From contig CAVXXI010000001.1 in assembly GCA_963765725.1 (NCBI GenBank), forward strand, positions 1 to 64,000: a stretch of DNA of 64,000 nucleotides. The letters are read 5' to 3'. Position numbers and translations under genes: made by a program. Origin of the DNA: DASQEH01 sp963765725. GTDB taxonomy: Bacteria; Actinomycetota; Actinomycetes; Propionibacteriales; Nocardioidaceae. Shown piece after piece: positions 32,359 to 40,445 of the stretch. Position 1 is the first letter of the stretch. The number at the start of each line of letters is the position of its first letter. The notes under the pieces are model-generated. The model searched no databases, had not been told where the DNA came from, and saw nothing but the letters and a program-made list of their open reading frames with translations.

Positions 32359-33273
32359 CTACGACGACGGCTCCCGTTCATCCGCGGGATCGGCCAGGAC
32401 GTCGCGCCAGGAGTGCCGCGGGGCGTACCCGAGCAGGTCGCGTGCCTTGTCGATGGCATAGAAGGTCTCGTTGCGGCCCATCTCCCGGCGCACCTCCACC
32501 CCGTCGTAGAAACGGTCCTGGATCTCCTGCGTTGTGGCGGCCACGGACATGTCGGCGTTGGCGATGTTGAAGATCTCGTAGCCCAGCCCATCGGTTTGGA
32601 GACAGCACTGCACTGCCTGGCCCAGGTCGCGGGCGTCGATGTAGGCGAACAGGTTGCGGCGGCGCAGCGACGGATCGGTGAGGAAGGGAGGGAACATCTC
32701 CGCGTACTCGTGCGGCTCGATGACGTTGTTGATCCGCAGGCCATACATGTCCGACCCGGTGCGGGCCTGGAAGGAGCGCGCCGTCGCCTCGCCCGCGACC
32801 TTCGACATCGCATAGGCGTCCTCGGGGATCGTCGGGTGGTCCTCGTCGACCGGCACGTACAGCGGGCGCCGCTCGCCCTGGGCGAAACAGATCCCGTACG
32901 TCGTCTCCGACGACGCGAACACGATCTTGCGCACCCCAAGCCGGGTCGCAGCCTCGAGCACGTTGTAGGTACTCAGGACGTTCGTCGCGTACGTCGAAGC
33001 GTCCGACGTGAGCAGAATGGCTGGTACCGCCGCGAAGTGCACGACAGCGTCGTAGGCAGGCTTCTCGGGCAGGTCCAGCTCGTCGAAGGTCGCCAACCCG
33101 GCAAGTGCCGAGTAGGTCTCACCCGCATCAGTGAGGTCAACCCGGAGGTCGGCGACCCCTGGGCGCTTCAGCGGGACCAGGTCGGCGTTGGTGACCTGGT
33201 GTCCCTGCTCGGCGAGGTACGGAGCAACGTGCCTGCCGGCCTTGCCGCTACCGCCGGTGAAGAAGATGCGCAT
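32359..33273 (-). CDS. NAD-dependent epimerase/dehydratase (extended SDR)
   Basis: The 304-residue protein has the N-terminal NAD motif TGGSGKAG after MRIFF, then VVHFAAVPAILLTS and VLEAATRLGVRKIVFASSE. Catalytic Tyr and Lys are in DAYAMSKVAGE, and substrate-side RINNVIEPHEYAEMFPPFL follows. Family members epimerise or dehydrate nucleotide sugars, or act as reductases on simpler substrates. No sugar-pathway neighbour helps. It converges on the MFS gene with 24 bp between stops. Start at 33273 with CAGGTC upstream is preferred over an ATG three codons earlier. Confidence 0.85.
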   Translation of the reverse strand: MRIFFTGGSGKAGRHVAPYLAEQGHQVTNADLVPLKRPGVADLRVDLTDAGETYSALAGLATFDELDLPEKPAYDAVVHFAAVPAILLTSDASTYATNVLSTYNVLEAATRLGVRKIVFASSETTYGICFAQGERRPLYVPVDEDHPTIPEDAYAMSKVAGEATARSFQARTGSDMYGLRINNVIEPHEYAEMFPPFLTDPSLRRRNLFAYIDARDLGQAVQCCLQTDGLGYEIFNIANADMSVAATTQEIQDRFYDGVEVRREMGRNETFYAIDKARDLLGYAPRHSWRDVLADPADEREPSS

Positions 33274-33684
33274 GACCTGCACTACCCGTGAACCTCATGG
33301 TCCAATCACCCCACCGCGGGCACCGGCTCCGGGCTCGACGTCTTCCCGCGGCGACGGGCCAGGTGCTGATGGTGTCCGCCGGCGGCACCGGCCAGCGTCA
33401 GCCGCTCACCCAAGAACGAGATGGCCATTAGTACGGCGTCGTCGGCCGCGGACGGGATGATGTGTTTGTCGAGGGAAGCCTGTAGGCGGCCGGAGGTGGA
33501 AGCCCAACCTGCCTGGGTCTCAGTCACAACTTCTCGTCGACACTCGGAAAACGTGACCGGCCGCGGAGATTGCTAACGCCACGGCCTCCTCCACCTCGGC
33601 TTGGCTCCCGTTGGCGGCGCACTCGGTGGCGCGCCAGCGGCCGGCTGTCAGACACGCCGATCCTGGTTTGTCGATTTAGTCATT
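33274..33684. other. Largely gene-free stretch between divergent genes
   Basis: Roughly 410 bp. A 73-residue minus-strand frame at 33306-33527 has somewhat protein-like composition but no recognised domain and no clear ribosome site, so I do not annotate it as a gene. The right end turns AT-rich as it approaches the next promoter. Confidence 0.4.
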
Positions 33685-33700
33685 TAATTCTACTGAATTA
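33685..33700. promoter_or_regulatory. AT-rich inverted repeat before the amidohydrolase operon
   Basis: TAATTC-TACT-GAATTA lies in an AT-rich island (33670-33712) that stands out in very GC-rich DNA, 14 bp before the ATG at 33715. The symmetry and position suit a MarR- or Lrp-type operator over the promoter. Confidence 0.5.
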
Positions 33701-33714
33701 GTTATATTTGACGG

Positions 33715-34638
33715 ATGGTTCACCGAGTGGCGGCCAGCCTGAGTGATGTGGTGATCGACGTTCACCAGCATCTGTGGCCCGAGGCGTTCGTCGAGGAGCT
33801 CCGGCGTCGAACGCGTGCTCCTTACCTGCGCGGCTGGGACTTGGCCACGACCGGGGAGCCACCGTATGGCGTCGCCTCAGGTGACCACGACATCGCTGTT
33901 CGGCGGCGGCTGCTGGAGAAGGACGGCGTCGACGTGGCGGTGCTGTCGTTGTCGAGTCCGCTCGGCATCGAGTATCTCGAACCCGACGACGCCTATCCGT
34001 TGCTCGGCGCTTGGCATGCCGGGGTCCGAGAACAATTCGGTCGTTTCGCTGCCTGGGCATCTGTACCGCTCGTCGGGTACGACCTTGCTGACGTCCGTCG
34101 GCTGCTGGACTCCGGTTTCGTCGGCTTGCAGCTGCCCGCGTGCGCTATCGGGGACCCCCGCGCGCTCGAATGCAGGGCCGAGCTGCTCGCCCTGTGCGAA
34201 GAGGTCGGCAAGCCAGTGCTGGTCCATCCGGGTCCCACTGTGGCAGGAAGCCGGCTGCCGGCGTGGTGGGCGCCGGCGGTGTCGTACGTCGGTCAGCTCA
34301 ACGCCGCCTGGTGGAGCTGGCAAGAGATCGGCCGCAGTCTCTTCCCGAACCTGCGGATCTGCTTCGCGGCGGGGGCCGGACTAGCGCCCATCCAGCACGA
34401 AAGGGTCCAGGCCCGCGGTGGACCTTGTCGTGCCGTCGATGCCGGCGTGTTCGTCGAGGTCTCGTCGTACGGGCCTCGCGCCATCGACGCGCTCGCACGT
34501 GTGGTCGGGATGGACGTACTGGTTTTCGGCACCGACCGTCCGTACGCCAGTCCGCCGCAGCACACCTTGGGGCCGGCAGCCGATCGCGCTCTGACTGTAT
34601 GCAATCCGAAAAGACTTCTCGAAGGAGATGTGCCATGA
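33715..34638 (+). CDS. Amidohydrolase-2 family metal-dependent hydrolase
   Basis: The 307-residue TIM-barrel protein has metal motif H17-Q-H19 (VIDVHQHLWP), His171 in LVHPGP and Asp274 in FGTDRPYASP. This is the ACMSD-like Amidohydro_2 pattern of hydrolases and decarboxylases acting on carboxylates and lactones. It is first in a three-gene operon and its stop overlaps the next start as ATGA. The substrate is unknown. The thiol-dioxygenase-like neighbour hints at a sulfur-containing compound. Confidence 0.85.
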   Translation: MVHRVAASLSDVVIDVHQHLWPEAFVEELRRRTRAPYLRGWDLATTGEPPYGVASGDHDIAVRRRLLEKDGVDVAVLSLSSPLGIEYLEPDDAYPLLGAWHAGVREQFGRFAAWASVPLVGYDLADVRRLLDSGFVGLQLPACAIGDPRALECRAELLALCEEVGKPVLVHPGPTVAGSRLPAWWAPAVSYVGQLNAAWWSWQEIGRSLFPNLRICFAAGAGLAPIQHERVQARGGPCRAVDAGVFVEVSSYGPRAIDALARVVGMDVLVFGTDRPYASPPQHTLGPAADRALTVCNPKRLLEGDVP

Positions 34639-35216
34639 CGGCAGCGCCGTTACCCACGCGACCGGACGACCGCGTACCGGCGGCCCGCGCCAGCGCGATC
34701 CTCGCCGACGTGACCGGCATCGACCTGGACCGGCTGCCGGGAGGCGACCTCGACCCGCACCAGTTGCGTGCCTTGGCGTCGGCGATCGCGCTCGCGCCGG
34801 CGCTCTGGGGCGATCACGTGGCGTTCGCCGACGGAGAGCGCCACTACGTGAACCTGTATCGCGACAACCACGTCGACGTGTGGCTGCTGTGCTGGACGGT
34901 CGACGACGACACCGGCTGGCACGACCACGACGTCTCATCCGGCGCAGTGGCCGTCGTGCGAGGGGAGTTGGTCGAGCACAACCTGGCTCTCGCCGGGGAC
35001 AGCGTCGCGACCGTCGTTGCGGCCGGCCGGGTCTTCGACTTCGGACCCGATCACATCCACCGGCTCACGGGACGGGCCGAAGCGAGTGTCAGCGTGCATG
35101 CGTACTCGCCTCCCTTGTGGCGCATGGGTCAGTACGCGACCGGCTCCGACGGGGTGCTGCGGCGGTTGTCGGTCTCGTACGCGGAGGAGCTCCGACCGCT
35201 GGAAACGCTCACCTGA
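34635..35216 (+). CDS. Cysteine-dioxygenase-like cupin (thiol dioxygenase family)
   Basis: The 193-residue CDO_I-type cupin has non-haem iron ligands His96 and His98 in GWHDHDVSSGAVAVVRGE and His140 in FDFGPDHIHRLTG. The line-up YVNLYRDNHVDVWLLCWTVDDDTGW before the first motif matches the family. Members oxidise cysteine, 3-mercaptopropionate or related thiols to sulfinates. The substrate cannot be fixed from this reading. It is translationally coupled to the amidohydrolase before it and 47 bp before the flavoprotein. Confidence 0.85.
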   Translation: MTAAPLPTRPDDRVPAARASAILADVTGIDLDRLPGGDLDPHQLRALASAIALAPALWGDHVAFADGERHYVNLYRDNHVDVWLLCWTVDDDTGWHDHDVSSGAVAVVRGELVEHNLALAGDSVATVVAAGRVFDFGPDHIHRLTGRAEASVSVHAYSPPLWRMGQYATGSDGVLRRLSVSYAEELRPLETLT

Positions 35217-35263
35217 CCTCCGGCGCCCGGCCGGTCGAGCACGCCACCCCTCGAAGGCACGAC

Positions 35264-36775
35264 ATGAGACGAGATCAGATGAGCAAGGACGACGGCCGGC
35301 GGCCCACGGTGGTGGTCGTCGGCGCGGGCGCCAGTGGGACCTTGGTGGCGCTCCATCTCGTCCGGGCGGCGCGGCTGCGCCGGGTAGCGCTCGACATAGA
35401 CCTGCTCGACCCGGCAGAGCGGCGGGGGCGAGGGGTGGCCTTCGCCACACCCGACAGACGACACCTGCTCAACGTGCCTGCCACCGGCATGTCGGCACTT
35501 CCCGACGATCGCGTTCACTTCCTGCGTTGGCTGGCGCCCGACCTACGACGCGACCCCGCGACGAACGTGTTCGTGGCCCGTCGACTGTTCGCGCAGTACC
35601 TCGACGAGACGCTGACGCGCGAGGAACGGGCGGCCCAGCAGCACGTCCGCCTTCGCCACGTCCGCGCGAGGGCCATCGGCGTCGAGGGCTCGGATGACCG
35701 ATGGTTCGTCGCGACACTCGACGGCGCCCGCCGTCGAGCCGATGCGGTAGTGGTCGCCACGGGTCTGCCGCAGGTCGGCTGGCGTTGGGCCCCTCAGCCC
35801 CTGCTGGAGTCTCGCTTCTTCGTTCGCGACCCGTGGGCCCCCGGGGCGCTCGATGCAGTCCGGCGCGACAACACCGGAGCGCACGATGTCCTCATCGTGG
35901 GAACGGGTCTCACCATGGTCGACGCCGTGCTGTCGCTCTCCGGCCGCGGAAATCGCCCGGATCGGCGGTTGTACGCCGTTTCTCGCGGCGGCCGGCTGCC
36001 GAGGGCGCATCGCGCTGACGCCAGCCCAGCGATCATTCCCGACATCTCCGACTGGGGCATCGATCTCGAAACCATCGTGCGTCGCGCCACTCAGCACCTC
36101 GCCGAGGCGACTGCGGAGACCGGCGACTGGCGACCGGGAGCGGACGGGCTCAGGCTCCGCATCGCCGAGCTGTGGGCCCGTCTCGACGAATGTGACCGGC
36201 TCCGCTTCCTGTCCGGCGACGCGGGCAGGTGGGGTGTGCTACGCCATCGCCTGCCGCCGTCGAGCGCTCACTCGATCCGGTCACTTATCGGGCGAGGTCG
36301 ACTGGATCTGAAGCCGGCTGAGGTGCTCGACGCGGTTCCGCTTACTCGTGGCGGCCTTGCAGTCATGCTGTCGGACCAGACCGTTCGCGAGGTCGGATGG
36401 GTCGTGAACTGTACAGGTCCGCAGCACGACATTCGCGGCCTCCGGAACCCGTTCCTCGACGACCTGCTCAGACCCCGTGCTGGCGGTGCTCTGGCGACGA
36501 TTGCCACGGCCGGGATGGGGTTTCGTACCGACGGTGGCCAGCTCATCGAGCAGGCAGGCACCGCGCGGGCTCCTCTGTGGACCCTCGGGGCGCTGCGTCG
36601 TGGAGAGCTCTGGGAGTCGACCGCGGTCCCGGAGATCCGGGCTCAAGCCGTAGCCGTCGCCTCCGCCGTGCTGGACACATGTGCATCGCCGGCGAGGCGG
36701 TCGCGGAACGGCGATGTGCCGGACGTGTTGGGTCGTCAGGGGGCTGAGTCCGCGGGAACTCTCGCCCTGCCTTGA
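35264..36775 (+). CDS. FAD/NAD(P)-binding flavoprotein (PF13454-like)
   Basis: The 503-residue protein has an N-terminal FAD motif VVVVGAGASG at 16-25. The family motif RRGRGVAFATPDRRHLLNVPA.GMSALPDD follows. A second dinucleotide motif VLIVGTGLTMVDAVLSL lies near 212, then IPDISDWGIDLE and the C-terminal VNCTGPQHDIRG...WTLGALRRGELWESTAVPEIR. This is the group of N-hydroxylase-like flavoproteins often placed beside cysteine-dioxygenase-like genes, and their role is unknown. CGAAGG precedes the ATG at 35264, and a second ATG five codons on is possible. Confidence 0.82.
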   Translation: MRRDQMSKDDGRRPTVVVVGAGASGTLVALHLVRAARLRRVALDIDLLDPAERRGRGVAFATPDRRHLLNVPATGMSALPDDRVHFLRWLAPDLRRDPATNVFVARRLFAQYLDETLTREERAAQQHVRLRHVRARAIGVEGSDDRWFVATLDGARRRADAVVVATGLPQVGWRWAPQPLLESRFFVRDPWAPGALDAVRRDNTGAHDVLIVGTGLTMVDAVLSLSGRGNRPDRRLYAVSRGGRLPRAHRADASPAIIPDISDWGIDLETIVRRATQHLAEATAETGDWRPGADGLRLRIAELWARLDECDRLRFLSGDAGRWGVLRHRLPPSSAHSIRSLIGRGRLDLKPAEVLDAVPLTRGGLAVMLSDQTVREVGWVVNCTGPQHDIRGLRNPFLDDLLRPRAGGALATIATAGMGFRTDGGQLIEQAGTARAPLWTLGALRRGELWESTAVPEIRAQAVAVASAVLDTCASPARRSRNGDVPDVLGRQGAESAGTLALP

Positions 36776-36940
36776 CCAGGCGGCGGCCACAACCTTCGAC
36801 CGATGGACTCGGCGCGCCACCTGAGCGCAGAGCTTGATGATTCTGCGTGTCGCTTCCGGCCGCCGCTTAGTAGTGTAGATTGATAGACATACTTCATGCA
36901 GACTGCTTCGACAATCGATCACTGTGAGAGTTGGCGAACC

Positions 36941-37213
36941 ATGGACCTATCTCTGCGACTGATTCTGGAGTTCGTGCTGTCAGGGTGGTTGATGGCGGCG
37001 ATGCTGGTCGCCGTCATGCTCCAGGCTGCGAGTCGTCCGTCACCGGGATTTGCGCTGCCACTGGTGGATCCCACCGAAGGCCCGTACCGGTTCGGCGTGG
37101 CGGCGTCCGTCACCGCTCTCGGTCTGGTTGTCGCGGCACCGGAGAGTGACCGAGTGAGCGATCCGCTCGTCGACGAGGCTGTTGCGTGTGTCCCACGATC
37201 CCTAGCCGTATAG
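36941..37213 (+). CDS. Possible small membrane protein
   Basis: The 90-residue frame has a hydrophobic stretch at the N-terminus (LILEFVLSGWLMAAMLVAVML) and a second, weaker one (FGVAASVTALGLVVAA). I do not recognise it. It follows an AT-rich, promoter-like stretch (36868-36900), which supports expression. It could also be a chance frame or the remnant of a longer gene. Confidence 0.3.
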   Translation: MDLSLRLILEFVLSGWLMAAMLVAVMLQAASRPSPGFALPLVDPTEGPYRFGVAASVTALGLVVAAPESDRVSDPLVDEAVACVPRSLAV

Positions 37214-37389
37214 GTCCTGGTGGCCAGCGGGTTGAGGAGTCTGCGATCGCCCGGGCGGCCGCACCGCCGAGGCGTAGTCCGAACGTAAGGGCCGAGACAA
37301 CGGGAGCACCGAGCGACGCCGCCACCACTCGGTGACCGCGGCGATCGGAACGATCGCGCGCTGGGGCATCCTGTGGTCGTCCTCAAATG

Positions 37390-37407
37390 TGGCATGTTGG
37401 TGGCATG
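37390..37407. promoter_or_regulatory. TGGCATG direct repeat at the start of the second toxin-antitoxin pair
   Basis: TGGCATG occurs at 37390 and 37401, an 11-bp period, with the second copy containing the antitoxin ATG. Direct repeats one helical turn apart are common RHH-protein operators, so binding here would block translation-start and promoter DNA. Confidence 0.4.
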
Positions 37408-37641
37408 GCTCGCACACGGGTGAGCACGACGGTCGACGTGGCGCTCCTCGAGAGTGCCCGACGGGTGCGGTCCGGGATGACGGACGCAGCCCTGGTGGAC
37501 GAAGCGCTCGCCGCGTTGCTGGCTCGCTACCGTGCGGCCGAGGTGGACGCGAGCGACGCCGGCTATGACGAACACCCGCTCGACGAACCGGACGAGTGGG
37601 GGGACCTGCAGACGTTTCGGCGAGGGGTCGCAGCGTCGTGA
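37405..37641 (+). CDS. Antitoxin with RHH-like N-terminus (second TA pair)
   Basis: The 78-residue protein begins MARTRVSTTVDVALLESARR, a strand-helix-helix start with ALVDEALAALLARY as the second helix. An acid-rich tail (DASDAGYDEHPLDEPDEWGD) is suited to toxin binding. It is unrelated in detail to the antitoxin at 3874. Its TGA overlaps the toxin's GTG as GTGA. Confidence 0.75.
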   Translation: MARTRVSTTVDVALLESARRVRSGMTDAALVDEALAALLARYRAAEVDASDAGYDEHPLDEPDEWGDLQTFRRGVAAS

Positions 37642-37967
37642 CTGCTCTCCCCGCGCGTGGGGAGGTGTGGTGGTGCGAGGTGGCCGAGATCGGTCGCCGA
37701 CCTGTCGTTGTGCTGTCTCGCGACGCAGTCATCCCACGGCACCGTCGCGCCCTCGTGGCTCCATGTAGGACGACCATTCGTGGGCTCGCCAGCGAGGTGG
37801 TCCTCCAAGCTGATGACGATCCGGTCCCCTTCGGTCGGCAGGTGAGCCTCGACTCCGTCGAAAGTGTCTCGATCGCCATCCTCGTTCAACGTGTGGGACG
37901 ACTGGCGGAGAGTCGCATGCGCGAGATCTGCGCCGCCCCGGCGGTCGCCGTCGACTGGGAAGGCTGA
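37638..37967 (+). CDS. MazF-family toxin (second TA pair)
   Basis: The 109-residue protein starts with GTG (MTALPARGEVWWCEVAE). It shows the RGEVWW strand, the core IGRRPVVVLSRDAV, and the ALVAPCRTTIRGLASEVVL strand pair. Compared with the MazF at 4091 it lacks the K-x-RP spacing and is more divergent, but is full length. An mRNA-cleaving role is assigned by family only. Confidence 0.8.
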   Translation: MTALPARGEVWWCEVAEIGRRPVVVLSRDAVIPRHRRALVAPCRTTIRGLASEVVLQADDDPVPFGRQVSLDSVESVSIAILVQRVGRLAESRMREICAAPAVAVDWEG

Positions 37968-38194
37968 GGACCGATAGGGTTCCCAGCCGTTCACAGCGCT
38001 CGACCATGCGGTGAACAAGGCACCAGGCGGCCTCGCTGCACAACGGGACGTCGCCTGGTCTTGCGCGCCCCGAACGAGATCACCGACGGGATGCCTCCGC
38101 CGGCTCCGCCCACAACGGTGATCCAGGCGGCGATCCTGGCTTTCGGACGAAACAAGTGCGGTAGGCGTTGGCCGTCTAGCTGGAGGGCCGCCGA

Positions 38195-38231
38195 CCTCCG
38201 CAGCTGACCTGTGGCCAGTCAGCTGCGGAGG
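38195..38231. terminator. 14-bp perfect hairpin overlapping the LuxR-type gene's stop codon
   Basis: CCTCCGCAGCTGAC pairs perfectly with GTCAGCTGCGGAGG around the loop CTGTGGCCA. The stop codon of the minus-strand regulator (38219-38221) lies inside one arm. It would terminate that gene, though no T-run follows on the minus strand. Confidence 0.65.
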
Positions 38232-39577
38232 TAGGCCAGTACCGCGAGGACCCGGCGGTTGCTGGCCGAGTCCGCGTGCAGTCCGAGTTTGACGAAGATG
38301 GTGCTCACGACCGGCTCGACGGTCTTGATGCTGAGGTGCAGCTCTGTACAGATGGCGGCGTTCGACAGTCCCCGCGCCATCAGCTGGAGCACCTCGTTCT
38401 CCCTGGGGGTCAGACCATCGAGGTGACCGTCGTAAGACTGCCGGGCCACCACATCCGCGAGCGAGATGTGCTCGATCACCAGGCTCGCCTGGGCGGCCAG
38501 GTCGCCGAGCAGATTTTGCTCGGCGAAGGACAGCGGGTCGAAACGTTCGACACTCACCGCTCCGATCATCGCTCCAGCGCGCAAGATCGGCCGCAGCTGG
38601 GTCCGCGGCGAGGCTGTGAGTACGGCGGCGGTAGTCGCCTCGATCTCCTCGCTGGTCTCGGGCCACACGCCCAGGGGCAGCAGGCGCTCGTCGCCGCCCA
38701 TCCAGACGATGGATGGGGCCGACAGGGCCTCGGAAACGGCCCTCGCCACGTTGGTCGCCAGATCGTCGGAGCCCTGTCCGGAGCGGGACAGCCAGCTCAG
38801 CGCGGAGTATGCCGCTACGTGCTGCCCGTGCACGATGGCCCACCCGGCAGCGACCGGCACCAGGGCGGCAGACAGGAGGCCGGCCCGTGGGGTGCTCCAG
38901 CCGACCAACCCGACCACCAGCGCGGACAGGGACACGGCCGCTGCGGCCAGCACCACCGTCAGCCGTCGCCGGGCATGGCCGTCGGCGGCCCGCCAGCGCT
39001 GGACCACCACGACAACCCAGAGCAGCTGGAAGGTGGCGTACGCAGGATGGGCGAGATGCGACCAGACCGCGGAGGCGGCGCTGTATCCACTCAGGTGAAA
39101 GGGATGCACCGCGCTCACTCCCGCGGCCCGGTACTCCACCGGCCACAGGGCGGAAAGAGTCGAACACACAAGCGCGATCGCCACCACCACGCCGGCGACC
39201 CAGTGCCACTGCCTGGCCGGGAAGCGCCCGTCCGGGAACACGATGACCGACAGTGTGGTCAGGGCCAGGGCGAGCGCGAGCGGCCAGACGCCCAACCAGG
39301 CCCACCATGCGCTGGTCCCGGAGTTGGGCGTGTGGCCGACCTGCCGACCGAAGAACATCAACGCCTCAACAAGGCCGGTGGCCATGAACAACACACCTTC
39401 GCGGTGCCCGGGACGCTGGAAGAGAACGTAGGTTCCCACACCGGTGAAGGCGACAGCAAGCAGCCCGTTGTGCAGGTTCTCGAGCCAGGCGCCACGGGCG
39501 AGCCCCAGCACCACGAGCACGACCACACCGCTGAGCAGCAGGGACGGAACGACGCCGCGGGGTGGATGGTGGAGCAC
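38219..39577 (-). CDS. LuxR-family regulator with membrane-spanning N-terminal half
   Basis: The 452-residue protein has several membrane segments in residues 10-240 (SLLLSGVVVLVVLGLA, LLAVAFTGVGTYVLF, LALALALTTLSVIVF, VVVAIALVCSTLSAL). A soluble GAF-like sensor region follows (SFAEQNLLGDLAAQASLVIEH). The C-terminal LuxR helix-turn-helix reads LTPRENEVLQLMARGLSNAAICTELHLSIKTVEP. It resembles a sensor and DNA-binding regulator merged in one chain, without a kinase. I take GTG at 39577 as start because it gives a short N-terminus before helix 1. It is divergent from the membrane protein at 39727, its likely target. Confidence 0.8.
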   Translation of the reverse strand: MLHHPPRGVVPSLLLSGVVVLVVLGLARGAWLENLHNGLLAVAFTGVGTYVLFQRPGHREGVLFMATGLVEALMFFGRQVGHTPNSGTSAWWAWLGVWPLALALALTTLSVIVFPDGRFPARQWHWVAGVVVAIALVCSTLSALWPVEYRAAGVSAVHPFHLSGYSAASAVWSHLAHPAYATFQLLWVVVVVQRWRAADGHARRRLTVVLAAAAVSLSALVVGLVGWSTPRAGLLSAALVPVAAGWAIVHGQHVAAYSALSWLSRSGQGSDDLATNVARAVSEALSAPSIVWMGGDERLLPLGVWPETSEEIEATTAAVLTASPRTQLRPILRAGAMIGAVSVERFDPLSFAEQNLLGDLAAQASLVIEHISLADVVARQSYDGHLDGLTPRENEVLQLMARGLSNAAICTELHLSIKTVEPVVSTIFVKLGLHADSASNRRVLAVLAYLRS

Positions 39578-39726
39578 GGCTCCATCGTGGCATCCGTCGG
39601 CCGCTGCGCCTTGCAGGGTTTTCCCTAGACCTCGCCATTCCCACCGACTCCGGGGAAACCCCCGTGTCGGCGACGCGCCGCAGCGGCCAAGGTCGAAGCA
39701 TCCGTCCGACCAGAAAGGGATACTCG

Positions 39727-40311
39727 ATGACCGCCACTGCAACGCTACCCGCCCTCCACCCGCCTGCCGCCACGCCCACTGAGCGCGTGCTGACGGCGGC
39801 GCTGCTCTTTGCACCACTGATCTATCTAGCGGCAGACTCCACCTACGCCGCGACAAGCTGGGACAACCCCACTGCCGGCGTCCTCCATGTCATCGGCGCC
39901 ACCGCGTACGGGCTCGTGGTGCTTCGTGTCGCCGCCTGGCTGCCCCGCGAATCCTGGCTCACCCTGCTGGTCACCGTCACCGGCATCATCGGACTCGCCG
40001 GCAACGTCGCCTTCGGCTTCGAGACCATCCACATGTCGCTCGGTGACGTGGCGCTGGTTCACCAGTCGGGCGCCGCGAACCTGATCAAGCCCTACGGCCT
40101 GTTCTTCCCACTCTCCCTTGCCCTGATGGCCTGGGCACTCGGAAGGCTCGGCCACCAGGGACAGGCCGCGTTGATCGTCGTCGCCGCGATGGCCTGGCCC
40201 GTCGCTCACATCGCCAACATCGCCTGGCTGGCCGTGATGGTCAACGTCGTCCTGGTCGTGGGCTTCGGCAGTCTGGCGTGGACGACCGATGCTGCACAGG
40301 ACGCAGCCTGA
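39727..40311 (+). CDS. Integral membrane protein of unknown function
   Basis: The 194-residue protein has five to six predicted membrane helices (VLTAALLFAPLIYLAADS, VLHVIGATAYGLVVLRVAAW, WLTLLVTVTGIIGLAGNVAF, LFFPLSLALMAWALG, ALIVVAAMAWPVAHIAN, LAVMVNVVLVVGFGS). I recognise no transporter or enzyme motif. AAAGGGA precedes the ATG. It is divergent from the membrane LuxR regulator across 149 bp, so the pair may be a sensor and its regulated membrane target. Confidence 0.7.
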   Translation: MTATATLPALHPPAATPTERVLTAALLFAPLIYLAADSTYAATSWDNPTAGVLHVIGATAYGLVVLRVAAWLPRESWLTLLVTVTGIIGLAGNVAFGFETIHMSLGDVALVHQSGAANLIKPYGLFFPLSLALMAWALGRLGHQGQAALIVVAAMAWPVAHIANIAWLAVMVNVVLVVGFGSLAWTTDAAQDAA

Positions 40312-40445
40312 CCATTCCCGACGGCGGGCTGACGTGTCTCATCTGCTTGTGCCGGTCGAGAGGCCCGGGGCTGAGCTGGCGACTGCCGGACGCACGGTGA
40401 GAGCGGGACGACATCCTGGATATGCGAGACAGCCTGGCACCCGAC

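Noticed and set aside
33306..33527. 73-residue minus-strand protein
   Set aside because: Somewhat protein-like, but no recognised domain, no clear ribosome site and no conserved context. Left as possible only.
37563..39308. 581-residue minus-strand frame
   Set aside because: It is another frame of the membrane LuxR gene plus antisense of the second MazF gene. Composition is Arg/Gly/Pro-rich with no domain.
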